A stretch of DNA of 64,000 nucleotides from Owenia fusiformis (GCA_903813345.2 CAIIXF020000005.1:21765375-21829374); one strand, 5' to 3'; counted from the stretch's first letter, positions 1 to 13,500 are shown. Made by a program: numbers and translations. Notes: a model not told the origin generated them from the letters alone.

Positions 1-168
1 CCATCTTTCAAGATTGGTCCTTCACTGCTTTCATAGCAGCTAATATAATGCAACGAATTAAATGATGAACTCTTCCACCTTGTAATGATTGCTCATTATA
101 ACATTTGAAGAGGATGGATGATAAAACTTATATTTGGAAGTGGAAACATTACCCCACATCTCCCAGGA

Positions 169-637
169 GTTCACTGTATATAAACCCTTGAGGGGATCCT
201 CAGCTCAGGTGGGTTACTTTTGACATTTGATATGGCAATGGACCCAAATTTTAGGATCTGGTATGAGAATGCTCTCCAAATTATGACTTGAGAGGTATGG
301 CAATGGTCAGATTTGGGATTGGTCGTGAAAAATATGTTGCCCCTCACTTGTTGTACATGTATGGCATTGATCTAGTATATCCTTAATGTGAGGTTGTTTT
401 TGGTTGTTTTCCTCAATGATCTGCCTTCTTCTCGAGGCATTAGAAATTTTGAATGGCCATGTTTTCATATCTAGATATTTGGTATGGGACTGGTCCTATA
501 TTTGGGCATTTGGTATGGCTTTTGAGCATTATTTTGGTTGATATCGGAACACATTCAAATTTGACAGATTGGATTGGAACATATAGATATTTGAGGGTTC
601 AGCCTAGGATCCCAGCCAAATTTTATATACAGTGAAC
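169..637. mobile_element. Small TIR element (MITE candidate)
   Basis: A 16-bp end GTTCACTGTATATAAA at 169-184 is matched by its exact reverse complement at 622-637, enclosing 469 bp. The interior has loose repeats of 'ttggtatgg' and 'gatatggcaatgg' and no coding potential. A third copy of the same 16-mer follows at 645-660, making a perfect palindrome with 622-637. No clear target-site duplication is visible, so the superfamily is not assigned. It could instead be a chance survival of ends from a larger element. Confidence 0.5.
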
Positions 638-660
638 CCACAGAGTTCACTGTATATAAA

Positions 661-1120
661 TGTATATATACTGTATGTATATATACATTCTGCCAAGTCC
701 AATACTGCATGAATGGACTATATCCCCTATATCCAGAATGGTCAAAACAATCCTTCATTCCAACAGAAATTGATGTTAAGAGGAAATTGTGCTAAATTAA
801 AACAGTAATGATGAGTACAAATGAACAAATTAGGAGTCAGAACTTTTGTAAGAACTAGTCGTATGGAATAAGGCAATATTGTCAGACATACATGTATTGT
901 TTACTAGTATTTGATATTTTATGAGCCAAACAATGATTGCATCTCTAGTATTACAATATTATTGAGTCATGAGCATGTAAATCATATAAAATAGAAAAAA
1001 ATCCCCAAATTAAGAATAAAATGGTAACTTTGAGCAATTTGGTATTTTATGTCATGTATTGACCTATCTAGAATAAAGGTGAATCTGAAAACGAAAAAAG
1101 CAGTTACCATGACAATGAAA
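661..1120. other. No gene or clear repeat seen
   Basis: AT-rich unique-looking sequence that begins with an alternating TATATACTGTATGTATATATA stretch. No splice-flanked open frame or RNA gene is recognised here. Confidence 0.5.
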
Positions 1121-1742
1121 CATGGTTACCATGGCAGACAAACAAATCCTAGCTTCCAAAGTCTAATACAATACACACATATTATTATTATCTTACTCCT
1201 GAAAAGATTATATCTCATCTGGCTGTATTTAAGAGTTATAGTGTTCATCAATTGTGGAGGTCTGAATTTCAACAAAACCCTGATCTCCATGGTAACCAAT
1301 CAAATTTCAGCTCCCAAAGTCTAAATCAATACTTTAAATCAATCATTGTCAAAAATCTGAAAAAATGAGACATGAATCTCCCTTATTTCAAAAGTTATAA
1401 CACCCATCCAATGTTGGGGTCAGGATTTCCTTAAAACCCTGGTTACCATGACAACCAATCATATACCAGCTCCAAACATACATTAAAATACTTAAAACCA
1501 ACCATTTATGAATATCTGAAAAAATGAGACCTGTATCTCCCTTATTTCAAAAGTTATAGCATCCATCCAATGTGGGGGTCAGAATTTCCCTAAAACCCTG
1601 GTTACCATGGCAACCAATCACATGCCAGCTCCCAAAGTAAAATAAAATACTTAAAACTAACCATTTATGAAGATCTGAAAACATGAGACCTGTATCCCCA
1701 TTATTTCAAAAGTTATAGCATCCATCCAATGTGGGAGCTCGA
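1121..1742 (+). repeat. Tandem repeat, about 160 bp x 4
   Basis: Four diverged head-to-tail units start near 1121, 1283, 1442 and 1601. Each carries 'ggttaccatggcaaccaatc', 'ccagctcccaaagt', 'atgagacctgtatctccctt' and 'aagttatagcatccatccaa' in the same order. The last two units are the most alike. The short open frame across the first units is not a gene. Confidence 0.8.
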
Positions 1743-2262
1743 GTCTATGAAATAGACCCCTGTATAAGTCATGGACCAATACAAGGCCAAAATCTGAGGT
1801 TTTGTGGACTGATCTTTACATACAATTGTTGCTAATATATTATAGAAGTTTTCTATTTACATTTTAACCCTTCCTAACACATTGGTGACAAAATATGCAT
1901 GAAATGACTCTGTCAGTCCTGAAAAATTGGCCTGAAAATTGACACCCGAAGGGCATGTTTTATCCATTTCCATGGCAACCACTTAACCATGTGACATGAA
2001 ATTTTTATCATATATTCAGTTAGCCTATACCAATATAACTTAGTAATTTGGAAACATTCCACTGAGTATTTTTTGAGTTCTTGCCCAATTTTATAGTAGG
2101 GGTCCAAATTTTAGCCCATGGGGGTAAAATGGCCACAAAATCTAAAAGCTGAAAAACTAAGATCTAATAATCCATACAAATATGTATAATCATAGTAGTA
2201 ACATGAAAAATTATGTCCCATAAAATCCCTCTGAACGCACGCAGAAACCCACATTCTGACTG
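1743..2262. other. No gene recognised
   Basis: Unique-looking AT-rich sequence. A short minus-strand open frame around 1913-2107 has no recognisable motif and no splice context. Confidence 0.45.
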
Positions 2263-2490
2263 CACTAAATATTGAGTTTTTTAAAATTTACATTACAATG
2301 AGAAAGAACAAGGGGCAACATTTAAAAACACATGAAGTAATTAACAAGTCAAAAATGCATATCAATCAATTATATATTTATCTGCTTCCTTGAGATTATT
2401 TGCACATATGCAGTTTGTGGCAGTAAAATACTGAATTTATTATTTCACATCACAGTGAGGAAGCACAACAGCAACATTTGAAAACACATG
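2263..2490. repeat. Dispersed repeat, two tandem units (about 156 bp apart)
   Basis: The blocks 'gaacaaggggcaacattt' (about 2306) and 'cacaacagcaacatttg' (about 2464) both sit beside 'aaaacacat'. The same repeat occurs inverted near 38930-39030 and 39800-39930, on both sides of a Helitron copy, so it is a dispersed family. Function and class are unknown. Confidence 0.65.
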
Positions 2491-3479
2491 GACTTTACAT
2501 AACTGTTGATGAGCACATTCATGTGTTTGTTCATTATAATAAGAGATTCTCTGAGCTATCATCATCTTCTTCAGATGACAACATTTAAAACATATCTTTT
2601 GATTTTAAAGGGAACACAAAGTTTCATGTTCTAATTTACACACTGGCTACTTATAACCATCATCTATCACTTCAACTCACTCATGGGACATATCGTGTTT
2701 GAACTAACATATAATTCAAGTTCAAAGTACCCATATCTGGATCGCTGCGGATGCCGCCATTGTTATGTATCAATGACGTCATTGATGCCTTAAACTTGAT
2801 GCCTGGGAAATGTTGCTGTCATACTCGGATCGCAGAAATAGAACACATTTCACTGATATTTTATAACTATTTCTGTCCGCTTAACATTGTTGCCGCATGT
2901 TCATGTCCATATCATATATTTGGAAAAGTTGTTTCAATATATTCTTCATAGAAATTGAATTGTTGCAATGTATTTTTTCAAATGTTTGTATTTATTTTCT
3001 CCAATGTGATATAGTATAGGCTAGGCAGAAAAATCACTAAACTTATGAGATATCAGCTGACATTTACCATCAGCCGTACTGGAATCGTAGTTTTTCCTCA
3101 TAATCAAGATACGCCGTATGGCTATCTTAGCAAATGTGACTGCTAAATTATCTGACTGCAGAAATACTTAGGCAACCGTAGAAATCCTACTTACCACAGA
3201 AATATGATAGACCGTACAGTCCCCGTAAAAATGTGACGTGAGGCTAAGAATCCATGATAGTAATTGAATACGGTTTTAAAATTTAATTTTAAAATTTTGA
3301 TTTCTTTGAATACCTGTGTTAAAGATAAACATAAATGCAATGAATATTAAAGTACGAACACATATTTTTGTAATGAGTTTGCATTCGCCTGATAGAATTA
3401 GCATTCTCTGTTCGCATTTAGCGCTAGACCTAATAAAAGTTAAAAAGTCACGAATCCCAGATTATTTCAAGTGTAAACT
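2491..3479. other. No gene recognised
   Basis: AT-rich sequence with a slightly more GC-rich patch around 2740-2830. Short open frames (for example 2751-2951 and 3316-3504) show no motif or splice context that I trust. Confidence 0.4.
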
Positions 3480-4712
3480 TGATGATGGCAACTCCGCGGA
3501 GTAGCAAATCCCAACGAACAAAATATCAATTACCGAATTCCAATCAATTATACTCATTACTTTGGTTAAAATTGAAAAATTTAGATTTTAGAATTGCGAA
3601 TTCCTGCAAAGCAGCCATTTTGAATTTTCTGAGGTACAAATCTGAAAAATAATACCATAATTGTGATCTACTCCAAAATTCCTTCAATTTGAGTATTATA
3701 TAGCCATACGTTGAAGGGATCAAAAAATTATTGCGAAATCGTACATTAGTAGGCCATTTTGAATTTTACGTGGCTGGAATCAGAAAAAAGATACAATATT
3801 TGCAATCTACTCTTAATTGCCTTTGATTTGAGTATAATAAAGCTGTACTTCAGAAAGATCTAAAAATTAGCGAAAATTTCTGTTTTCCTGATCATACACG
3901 TCCCCTGGGAAATAGATAGATGTTCCAAATATACTACCAAAATTTCAAACAATAATATTAATTACTTTGGTTTAGAATGAAAAATTTATGATTTTTGTGA
4001 AAAAGTCCCGCCATTTTTAAAGCGGCGGCCATCTTGAAAAAATCCTTTTGAATTTTCTGAGGTACAAATCTGAAAAATATTACCATGATTGTGATCTACT
4101 CCAAAATTCCTTCAATTTGAGTATTATATAGCCATACTTTGAAGGGATCGAAAAATTATTGCGAAATCGTACATTTTTATTTAATTTATTTATTTGCCAA
4201 CACGTTTATAACAGTGGCACATGGATTATTATCCAGTGCGGCTACATACAACTATATAATATGAATAGAATACAAAGTCATGTATAATTTCTTTAAAACA
4301 ATGTTGCATATACTAAAATAATCAAAGACATAAATCTCTGGGCTTGTACACTTGGGTTAAAAAGCGTTTTACAATGCTATCAAATAATCTAAAATAGTCT
4401 TGCCCCCATTTTGAAAAAGTCTCATCACCAAGAATAAAGGTCAATTTTTCATTCAGATTGCCCTTAATGAAATCACATTAGACGGCCATTTTGAATTTTA
4501 CGAGGCTCGAATCAGAATAAGATACGTTGAAGGGATCAAAAAATTATTGCGAAATCGTACATTAGACGGCCATTTTGAATTTTACGTGGCTGGAATCAGA
4601 AAAAAGATACAATATTTGCAATCTAATCTTAATTGCCTTTCATTTGAGTATAATAAAGCTACACTTCAGAAAGATCTAAAAATTAGCGAAAATTTCTGTT
4701 TTCCTGACCCCC
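3480..4712 (-). mobile_element. Helitron-like element, family H1-related, inverted, rearranged
   Basis: At 3491-3530 lies the reverse complement of the H1 3' end: a perfect ACTCCGCGGAGT hairpin core followed by 'agcaaatcccaacgaaca'. The interior repeats the H1-type body ('ggccattttgaattttacg', 'gaagggatcaaaaaattatt') at about 3611-3896, 4040-4170 and 4525-4706, so it is internally duplicated. The terminal CTAG is not preserved in this copy. A LINE tail is inserted at 4176-4474. The same body occurs at 23887-24220. Confidence 0.6.
4176..4474 (-). pseudogene. 5'-truncated LINE 3' end, antisense
   Basis: On the minus strand a 50-codon open stretch begins DFIKGNLNEKLTFILGDETF and ends KPRDLCL-stop. 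It is followed by about 150 nt of 3' UTR and an A-rich tail (AAATAAATAAATTAAATAA). This is the usual layout of a 5'-truncated non-LTR retrotransposon. ACATT flanks it at 4171-4175 and 4475-4479 as a 5-bp target-site duplication inside the Helitron body. The clade cannot be assigned from so little ORF2 sequence. Confidence 0.65.
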
Positions 4713-4889
4713 CACGCGAGACTAATGCCATCGCTAATTGCACCCCTGCGACCAAAAATGTTAAAAGTGTGCATTAAATAAAAAATATCGATCAAAAATC
4801 AAAAATGTTTTTTTGTGTATAGTATCCTTACCCTAAACAATCGCCACGGTGAATTTCATTAAAAATAAAGACGTTTTGGTCAAGTCATG

Positions 4890-5965
4890 CTTAACTGAAG
4901 TTGTGCATGTGGTTAATTGTAACCCACATGGCGACTCATAAATGTGCACCAAATTCGACAATTTTAAGAAATAAGTAAGTCCCCCGGGGGCGATTTCTTG
5001 GTATAGTGGTCGATTTTACCGTTCTTTGTACATAATTATCCCGTTTTGAGAGAAAATGGGCCACTCGGAAAAATGATCTGACATGATTATACCATGGTCG
5101 TGATTTATCTATCCTTCGATCGCATTCATTGTTCTTTTTACATTTAAACGAAAAAATTTCGGTTAAAAAACCTTTTGACGATATATATGTGATGGGAAAG
5201 AGTGGGGATTTCAGGAAATGTAATCAGTTTCGTAATATTATTTCATTAAAATATTTTTTTTGAACAAAATCGGATTCGCTTGGTCAATTGTAACTCGTGG
5301 TTAATTGTAACCCAAATGCGCGACCAAACTTTAATTTTGACCCAATAATTAATTTTATCACGTCTGCAACGAAATAGAAACAAATATAACAGCTTTAAAT
5401 CTAATTTAAGACATAGATATTTATTTTAATGTATGTTGTATGGGAGTTATTTATTAATAAAACGTGTAAAAACGATTAAATAAAACGATTTACGCACGAT
5501 TGTTTCATCAATTTAAATGGGACGCATCATCTTGTTCCACCAAGCTTCTGATAATTGAACTGTTTGATTCTGCATCCAAGGCTATTTGGCGGCAGGAACT
5601 TTGATATAAACAGAGATAGATAATGAGATATGTCAAAAATCCACGACGCCGAAGATCCTAAAAATAAACTTATAAATACGGACGTCGGACAATACGACAT
5701 TAAGTCTGATCGCACGTATTATTGCAGTCTTCAGAGGTTTTAATTTCCCGCTTGATTATTTAGTTTTTTCTTAAAATAATATTAAATTCAAACGATGTAT
5801 TCCCGGGAATACCTGGCACCATCGATAAAACAAAATTAAATTCGCGTGGTTAATCGCAACTTAACAAAAGTTTGATTAATTGTAACTCAATTGGGAGCCG
5901 ATCACGTTAACCCAGTGATTAATTCATTCACATCTGCAATGGTGAATGGCATGCACCAATTTTTA
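4890..5965. other. Region with spaced GGTTAATTGTAACC motifs
   Basis: Five copies or near copies of GGTTAATTGTAACC lie at about 4911, 5284, 5299, 5848 and 5874, in non-coding AT-rich DNA. The motif is nearly self-complementary and recurs with GCCGC attached near 18480 and at 23740-23862. This suggests subterminal sites of a non-autonomous DNA transposon family, but clear TIRs are not visible here. The minus-strand open frame 5527-5715 is not supported. Confidence 0.35.
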
Positions 5966-6963
5966 AGTTATTTATTAGACGTAATTGAAATTCACGATAA
6001 ACTTTTTAAAAGCACGAATTTTTCAATTCATCATCATTGGATTTGTTGTAGATAGGAGTGATGAGTCCGTCATGGTTCTCTTAATAGAAAATAAAAAAAA
6101 ACATTTTCATGATTTTAGTCTGTTTGTGTTAGTTTGAAGTTACTTTTTTGAATATCCGTGTGACAAGGTTATCAAAATAAATGACAGACGTCTACAATTT
6201 CAACTGGAAAAATGCATACACATTTATCTAATTAATTTTGTTACAGGTTTTATTTTTAAAACAGTAAAAATGTGTTTTCCATGAGAATGCAATGGCCCAT
6301 AATGTAGATACTTGCTTGATTGGCACATGTCAAAATCCATATCACTGAAGATGCTAATAATAAAATAATAATAACTCTGAGATATAAGCATTTTTTATTT
6401 ATAGTTTATTTTATTTCACTAAATCATCAATAGTATTACAATAACATTTTGGGAGACTGAAAGAGCATTAGCAAAAAAGTAAGCACAGATGCAACTATTA
6501 TAATGATTATATGAGCACTGAAACAATTTTCTTAAAAACTATCACAGTGTTTTGCTCACAATATTTTACATCATCCCTATTTTCTAGTCTATCAATTCAG
6601 ACTTTATTTCATGACAAACCTTTGATTTTAATGATTATTTCATATCAGGGGATAAACTCTATATGTATCTCAACCCTTGGATACTAGATTTATTTCATGA
6701 TTACAACAGAGTTGCTCAATAAGAGAGGGTTTCACTATGAAACTAGAATATTGATATCAAACAAGGGAATATATTTTGCCATGGAATAAACTCTATGTTT
6801 TTCTCAACCCATAGAATAATATGTTTGGTTCAAGGTCAGAAGAACAATCATTCGTGTAATCCTGTGTCTTAAGAGTCCAGCAGTTCAGATTTTATTTTAT
6901 GATAATCCTTTAATTTTAATGATTATCTCAGAATCTTTGAACAGTGGTTGGCTATTCTAATGA
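5966..6963. other. No gene; weak internal duplications
   Basis: AT-rich. Two diverged copies of a block with 'caattcagactttatttcatga' (about 6593) and 'cagttcagattttatttta' (about 6881), each followed by 'ttttaatgattat', suggest an old tandem duplication. Nothing coding is seen. Confidence 0.45.
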
Positions 6964-8029
6964 ATTTTGACATTATGTATCTTAAATATTCAATAACTTC
7001 TATCAGTCTATAATTGATAAATATCTCAATTCTTTATTTCAGAATAATAAAATCAAAATTGTAGGCGACATACTAAAATTACAATACTGCATTTGTTTAC
7101 ACTTCAGTATTTTGGAAATGTTTACATTTTGTGGTCTCTAATCCACATATTTATGGGGGGGGGGGGGGGGGGTAGCATAGATTTAAATAAGGGTTAGACT
7201 AGCTGCCTACTCCCCAGATATGATATATTTTCCCAGTTGTTATCATGGCCTATGCATATTATTGAAAAATAGATTCATGTTTTAGTCCTTTTGTTTATTT
7301 CACATTGCTTCCTTTTCAGGTTTGATTGAGTTGCAAAAATATTTGTATTGTAGTATAATGATTTTGTCATTATTAACTGACATCATTTCATCATAACCCA
7401 GCCTATTCTAAGGGGTCACTGTGTTTAAAACAAAATTATGTAACACCTATAAAATGTTTAGTGTGTTACATGTATGAATTCCAGTCCATGGTATGGTCAA
7501 ATCAATTATTACACTTGATTAATGTTCTTGGAAGTCAGTTATGATCAAAAACAACTAATATGGAAGACAATACCAATATACATTTTTTTTATATAGATTT
7601 ATTTAATTTCAAATTGACGTGCCTCCATTTTATTTAATTCTTAAAAATAAAAACACATTTCTTGGTAAAGTGGTAACCCAGTGCAGATGCAGAATATACA
7701 GTAGCTACAGCTGGCTCATCTCAAGATTCTATTTTAAATAAATAAAATAAAATGGACATGCATCAATTGAAACTAGATGTATTTAAATCCATATTCAGAT
7801 CTATAAATTGGTTATCTTGAAGACTATCAGAAAATGGCGTAATAAGTAGTCTGCCCCATTTTCAATGACTTCATATTGTTTAACCTTGCATCTAGGCCTA
7901 GCTTCTAACATAATTACGCAAGCAAAGGATTGCAATTTTAGCATTGCATTGACATTATTTTGTCTGGATGATTTCAAAAAATAATTAATTCTTTGAAATC
8001 CATCATACTTCTTTTGTATGCTTCTTCAT

Positions 8030-9745
8030 TGTCCCATAATACAGGCTACTTCTGATATTAGTCAGCCCATCTCATTGTCCTGTAATAAATGCATAAATAA
8101 TGACACGCCATCCACCAGTAAGCCTGTCTTATTGACCTATAATAAATGCATAATAAATGATACTTCATCCACCAGTCACCCCATCTCATTGACCTATAAT
8201 AGATACATAATAAATTATACTCCATTCACCCAATCTCATCAACCTATAATAAATGCATAATAAATGATACTTCATCCACCAGTCAGCCCATCTCATTGAC
8301 CTATAATAAATGCATAATAAATTACACTCCATTCACCCAATCTCATCAACCTATAATAAATGCATAATAAATTATACTCCATCCACCAGTCAGCCCATCT
8401 CATTGACCTTTAATAAATTACACTCCATTCACCCAATCTCATCAACCTATAATAAATGCATAATAAATGATACTTCATCCACCAGTCAGCCCATCTCATT
8501 GACCTATAATAAATGCATAATAAATTACACTTCATTCACCCAATCTCATCAACCTATAATAAATGCATAATAAATTATACTCCATCCACCAGTCAGCCCA
8601 TCTCATTGACCTTTAATAAATTATACTCCATTCACCCAATCTCATCAACCTATGATAAATGCATAATAAATTATACTCCATCCACCAGTCAGCCCATCTC
8701 ATTGACCTTTAATAAATTACACTCCATTCACCCAATCTCATCAACCTATAATAAATGCATAATAAATTATACTCCATCCACCAGTCAGCCCATCTCATTG
8801 ACCTTTAATAAATTACACTCCATTCACCCAATCTCATCAACCTATAATAAATGCATAATAAATTATACTCCATCCACCAGTCAGCCCATCTTATTGACCT
8901 TTAATAAATTATACTCCATTCACCCAATCTCATCAACCTATGATAAATGCATAATAAATTATACTCCATACACCAGTCAGCCCATGTCAATGACCTACAA
9001 TAAGTTATACTTCATCCACCAGTCAGCCAATCTAATTGACCTATAATAAATGCAAAATAAATTATACTTCTATCACAAGTCAGCCCATCTCATTAACCTA
9101 TAATAAATGCATATTAAATGATACTTCATCCACCAGTCACCCCATCTCATTGACCTACAATAAATGATACTTCATCCACCAGTCACCCCATCTCATTGAC
9201 CTATAATAAATACATAATAAATTATACTCCATTCACCCAATCTCATCAACCTATAATAAATGCATATTAAATGATACTTCATCCACCAGTCACCCCATCT
9301 CATTGACCTATAATAAATACAGAATAAATTATACTCCATTCACCCAATCTCATCAAACTATAATAAAAGCATAATAAATGATACTTCATCCACCAGTTAG
9401 CCCATCTCAATGACCTATAATAAATACATAATAAAAGATACTTCATCCACCAGTCAGCCCATCTCACTGACCATAAAAACGTAATAAATTATACTTCATC
9501 CACCAGTCAGCCCATGTCATTGACCTGTAATAAATGCATAATAAATGATACTTCATCCACCAGTCAGCCCATGTCAATGACCTACAATAAGTTATACTTC
9601 ATCCACCAGTCAGCCAATCTCAATGACCTATAATAAATGCATAATAAATTATACTTCATCCATCAGTCAGCCCATCTCAATGACCTAAAATAAATGATAT
9701 GTCATCTATTAGTCAGCCCATCTCAATGACCAGCAATAAATGCAA
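8030..9745 (+). repeat. 57/39-bp satellite array (copy 1)
   Basis: About 1.7 kb of head-to-tail units with the cores 'catccaccagtcagcccatc', 'tcattgacctataataaatg' and 'cataataaattatactcc'. A 57-bp unit alternates with a 39-bp shortened unit ('ccattcacccaatctcatca'), giving a 96-bp higher-order repeat in the middle (about 8310-8990). All periods are multiples of three, so long open frames arise automatically. They are not genes. Confidence 0.93.
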
Positions 9746-9926
9746 ATGTTTAACTGGTAACCTGGAGATATTTCAATACCTGTATTGATGGACTGAGCAC
9801 AATAAGAAGAAATATTTGTCAGTACTCTACCCCCAGACTGAATGAAACACATGCAATGACACCATGATAAATGTATTACTTCTTGCCACAGCATGTCATT
9901 CGGTTTTGACCCGTGATGTTTAAGTA

Positions 9927-10530
9927 CACTCCCCTCCATAAGTTTGGCAACCTTAGCTCCCCCATTGAACTATGTGTTAAAGCCTCTTCATATTTGAATT
10001 TTTATTTAATTAACCTGCTTTTAAAATGCTTGAAATATATTGATGGAAACGTAACTTGACTTTATTTCCAATACCTTCAAATTTTTCCAATTTTTTCCAT
10101 CAATTACAATAGGTCAAAATTGATAATGTAATTTTTGAAAGTTGTCATTCCCATGTAAACCAATGGGAAATGGTGAGTTCAGGGCAAATCGGAAATCTGG
10201 ATATCTATTCAGTAAAAGATTCAACAAAAAATATTTTTATATAGAAAATTGAATTGTCTAACTTTTTTGTACACTGAGTGTTTAGTTTACTAAATGAATA
10301 CATTTTTGAAAATCATTTTTCGCCTCCTGTGTTATTTCAATGGGAGTTTTTTTAAAAATAATTTTGACTTTAAAGACCTATAACTTTGTTGAACCTGAGG
10401 AAACGTATCAATTTTTTGTTAAATAAAGTCAGCAAATTCAATTGACTACCTAAATTGTACTACTTGCGAGAAATCGGAGAAATGGATATTCTGTCATATG
10501 ACTTGAGACAAACCTACCATTTCCCATGGG
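9927..10530 (+). mobile_element. Foldback element truncated by the duplication
   Basis: This is the left arm and spacer of the element seen whole at 13496-14338. It begins CACTCCCCTCCATAAG and contains 'gtttggcaaccttagctccc'. The right arm is missing because the tandem-duplication junction falls inside it. Confidence 0.8.
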
Positions 10531-13500
10531 ATTTTGACATTATGTATCTTATGTATCTTAAATATTCAATAACTTCTATCAGTCTATAATTGATAAATAT
10601 CTCAATTCTTTATTTCAGAATAATAAAATCAAAATTGTAGGCGACATACTAAAATTACAATACTGCATTTGTTTACACTTCAGTATTTTGGAAATGTTTA
10701 CATTTTGTGGTCTCTAATCCACATATTTATGGGGGGGGGGGTAGCATAGATTTAAATAAGGGTTAGACTAGCTGCCTACTCCCCAGATATGATATATTTT
10801 CCCAGTTGTTATCATGGCCTATGCATATTATTGAAAAATAGATTCATGTTTTAGTCCTTTTGTTTATTTCACATTGCTTCCTTTTCAGGTTTGATTGAGT
10901 TGCAAAAATATTTGTATTGTAGTATAATGATTTTGTCATTATTAACTGACATCATTTCATCATAACCCAGCCTATTCTAAGGGGTCACTGTGTTTAAAAC
11001 AAAATTATGTAACACCTATAAAATGTTTAGTGTGTTACATGTATGAATTCCAGTCCATGGTATGGTCAAATCAATTATTACACTTGATTAATGTTCTTGG
11101 AAGTCAGTTATGATCAAAAACAACTAATATGGAAGACAATACTAATATACATTTTTTTTATATAGATTTATTTAATTTCAAATTGACGTGCCTCCATTTT
11201 ATTTAATTCTTAAAAATAAAAACACATTTCTTGGTAAAGTGGTAACCCAGTGCAGATGCAGAATATACAGTAGCTACAGCTGGCTCATCTCAAGATTCTA
11301 TTTTAAATAAATAAAATAAAATGGACATGCATCAATTGAAACTAGATGTATTTAAATCCATATTCAGATCTATAAATTGGTTATCTTGAAGACTATCAGA
11401 AAATGGCGTAATAAGTAGTCTGCCCCATTTTCAATGACTTCATATTGTTTAACCTTGCATCTAGGCCTAGCTTCTAACATAATTACGCAAGCAAAGGATT
11501 GCAATTTTAGCATTGCATTGACATTATTTTGTCTGGATGATTTCAAAAAATAATTAATTCTTTGAAATCCATCATACTTCTTTTGTATGCTTCTTCATTG
11601 TCCCATAATACAGGCTACTTCTGATATTAGTCAGCCCATCTCATTGTCCTGTAATAAATGCATAAATAATGACACGCCATCCACCAGTAAGCCTGTCTTA
11701 TTGACCTATAATAAATGCATAATAAATGATACTTCATCCACCAGTCACCCCATCTCATTGACCTATAATAGATACATAATTAATTATACTCCATTCACCC
11801 AATCTCATCAACCTATAATAAATGCATAATAAATGATACTTCATCCACCAGTCAGCCCATCTCATTAACCTATAATAAATGCATAATAAATTACACTCCA
11901 TTCACCCAATCTCATCAACCTATAATAAATGCATAATAAATTATACTCCATCCACCAGTCAGCCCATCTCATTGACCTTTAATAAATTACACTCCATTCA
12001 CCCAATCTCATCAACCTATAATAAATGCATAATAAATGATACTTCATCCACCAGTCAGCCCATCTCATTGACCTATAATAAATGCATAATAAATTACACT
12101 CCATTCACCCAATCTCATCAACCTATAATAAATGCATAATAAATTATACTCCATCCACCAGTCAGCCCATCTCATTGACCTTTAATAAATTATACTCCAT
12201 TCACCCAATCTCATCAACCTATGATAAATGCATAATAAATTATACTCCATCCACCAGTCAGCCCATCTCATTGACCTTTAATAAATTACACTCCATTCAC
12301 CCAATCTCATCAACCTATAATAAATGCATAATAAATTATACTCCATCCACCAGTCAGCCCATCTCATTGACCTTTAATAAATTACACTCCATTCACCCAA
12401 TCTCATCAACCTATAATAAATGCATAATAAATTATACTCCATCCACCAGTCAGCCCATCTCATTGACCTTTAATAAATTATACTCCATTCACCCAATCTC
12501 ATCAACCTATGATAAATGCATAATAAATTATACTCCATACACCAGTCAGCCCATGTCAATGACCTAGAATAAGTTATACTTCATCCACCAGTCAGCCAAT
12601 CTAATTGACCTATAATAAATGCAAAATAAATTATACTTCTATCACAAGTCAGCCCATCTCATTAACCTATAATAAATGCATATTAAATGATACTTCATCC
12701 ACCAGTCACCCCATCTCATTGACCTACAATAAATGATACTTCATCCACCAGTCACCCCATCTCATTGACCTATAATAAATACATAATAAATTATACTCCA
12801 TTCACCCAATCTCATCAACCTATAATAAATGCATATTAAATGATACTTCATCCACCAGTCACCCCATCTCATTGACCTATAATAAATACAGAATAAATTA
12901 TACTCCATTCACCCAATCTCATCAAACTATAATAAAAGCATAATAAATGATACTTCATCCACCAGTTAGCCCATCTCAATGACCTATAATAAATACATAA
13001 TAAAAGATACTTCATCCACCAGTCAGCCCATCTCACTGACCATAAAAACGTAATAAATTATACTTCATCCACCAGTCAGCCCATGTCATTGACCTGTAAT
13101 AAATGCATAATAAATGATACTTCATCCACCAGTCAGCCCATGTCAATGACCTACAATAAGTTATACTTCATCCACCAGTCAGCCAATCTCAATGACCTAT
13201 AATAAATGCATAATAAATTATACTTCATCCATCAGTCAGCCCATCTCAATGACCTAAAATAAATGATATGTCATCTATTAGTCAGCCCATCTCAATGACC
13301 AGCAATAAATGCAAATGTTTAACTGGTAACCTGGAGATATTTCAATACCTGTATTGATGGACTGAGCACAATAAGAAGAAATATTTGTCAGTACTCTACC
13401 CCCAGACTGAATGAAACACATGCAATGACACCATGATAAATGTATTACTTCTTGCCACAGCATGTCATTCGGTTTTGACCCGTGATGTTTAAGTACACTC

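Larger units (their letters stand above)
6964..10530 (+). repeat. 3.57 kb tandem duplication, copy 1
   Basis: Nearly identical to 10531-14099: the offset is 3569 bp over most of the length. The two visible length differences are a G-run (18 G at 7155-7172 against 11 G in copy 2) and a 9-bp repeat of 'tatgtatct' at the start of copy 2. Copy 1 ends abruptly inside a foldback element, at 'acctaccatttcccatggg'. The very low divergence points to a recent duplication or an assembly artefact. Confidence 0.92.

Noticed and set aside
8018-9046. Repeat protein of HPISSTYNKCIINYTPSTSQ type (also 11587-12567)
   Set aside because: The satellite periods (57, 39 and 96 bp) are multiples of three, which keeps one frame open without selection.
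8030-9745. CRISPR-like regular repeats
   Set aside because: Units are contiguous with no unique spacers, and the setting is eukaryotic. It is an ordinary satellite.
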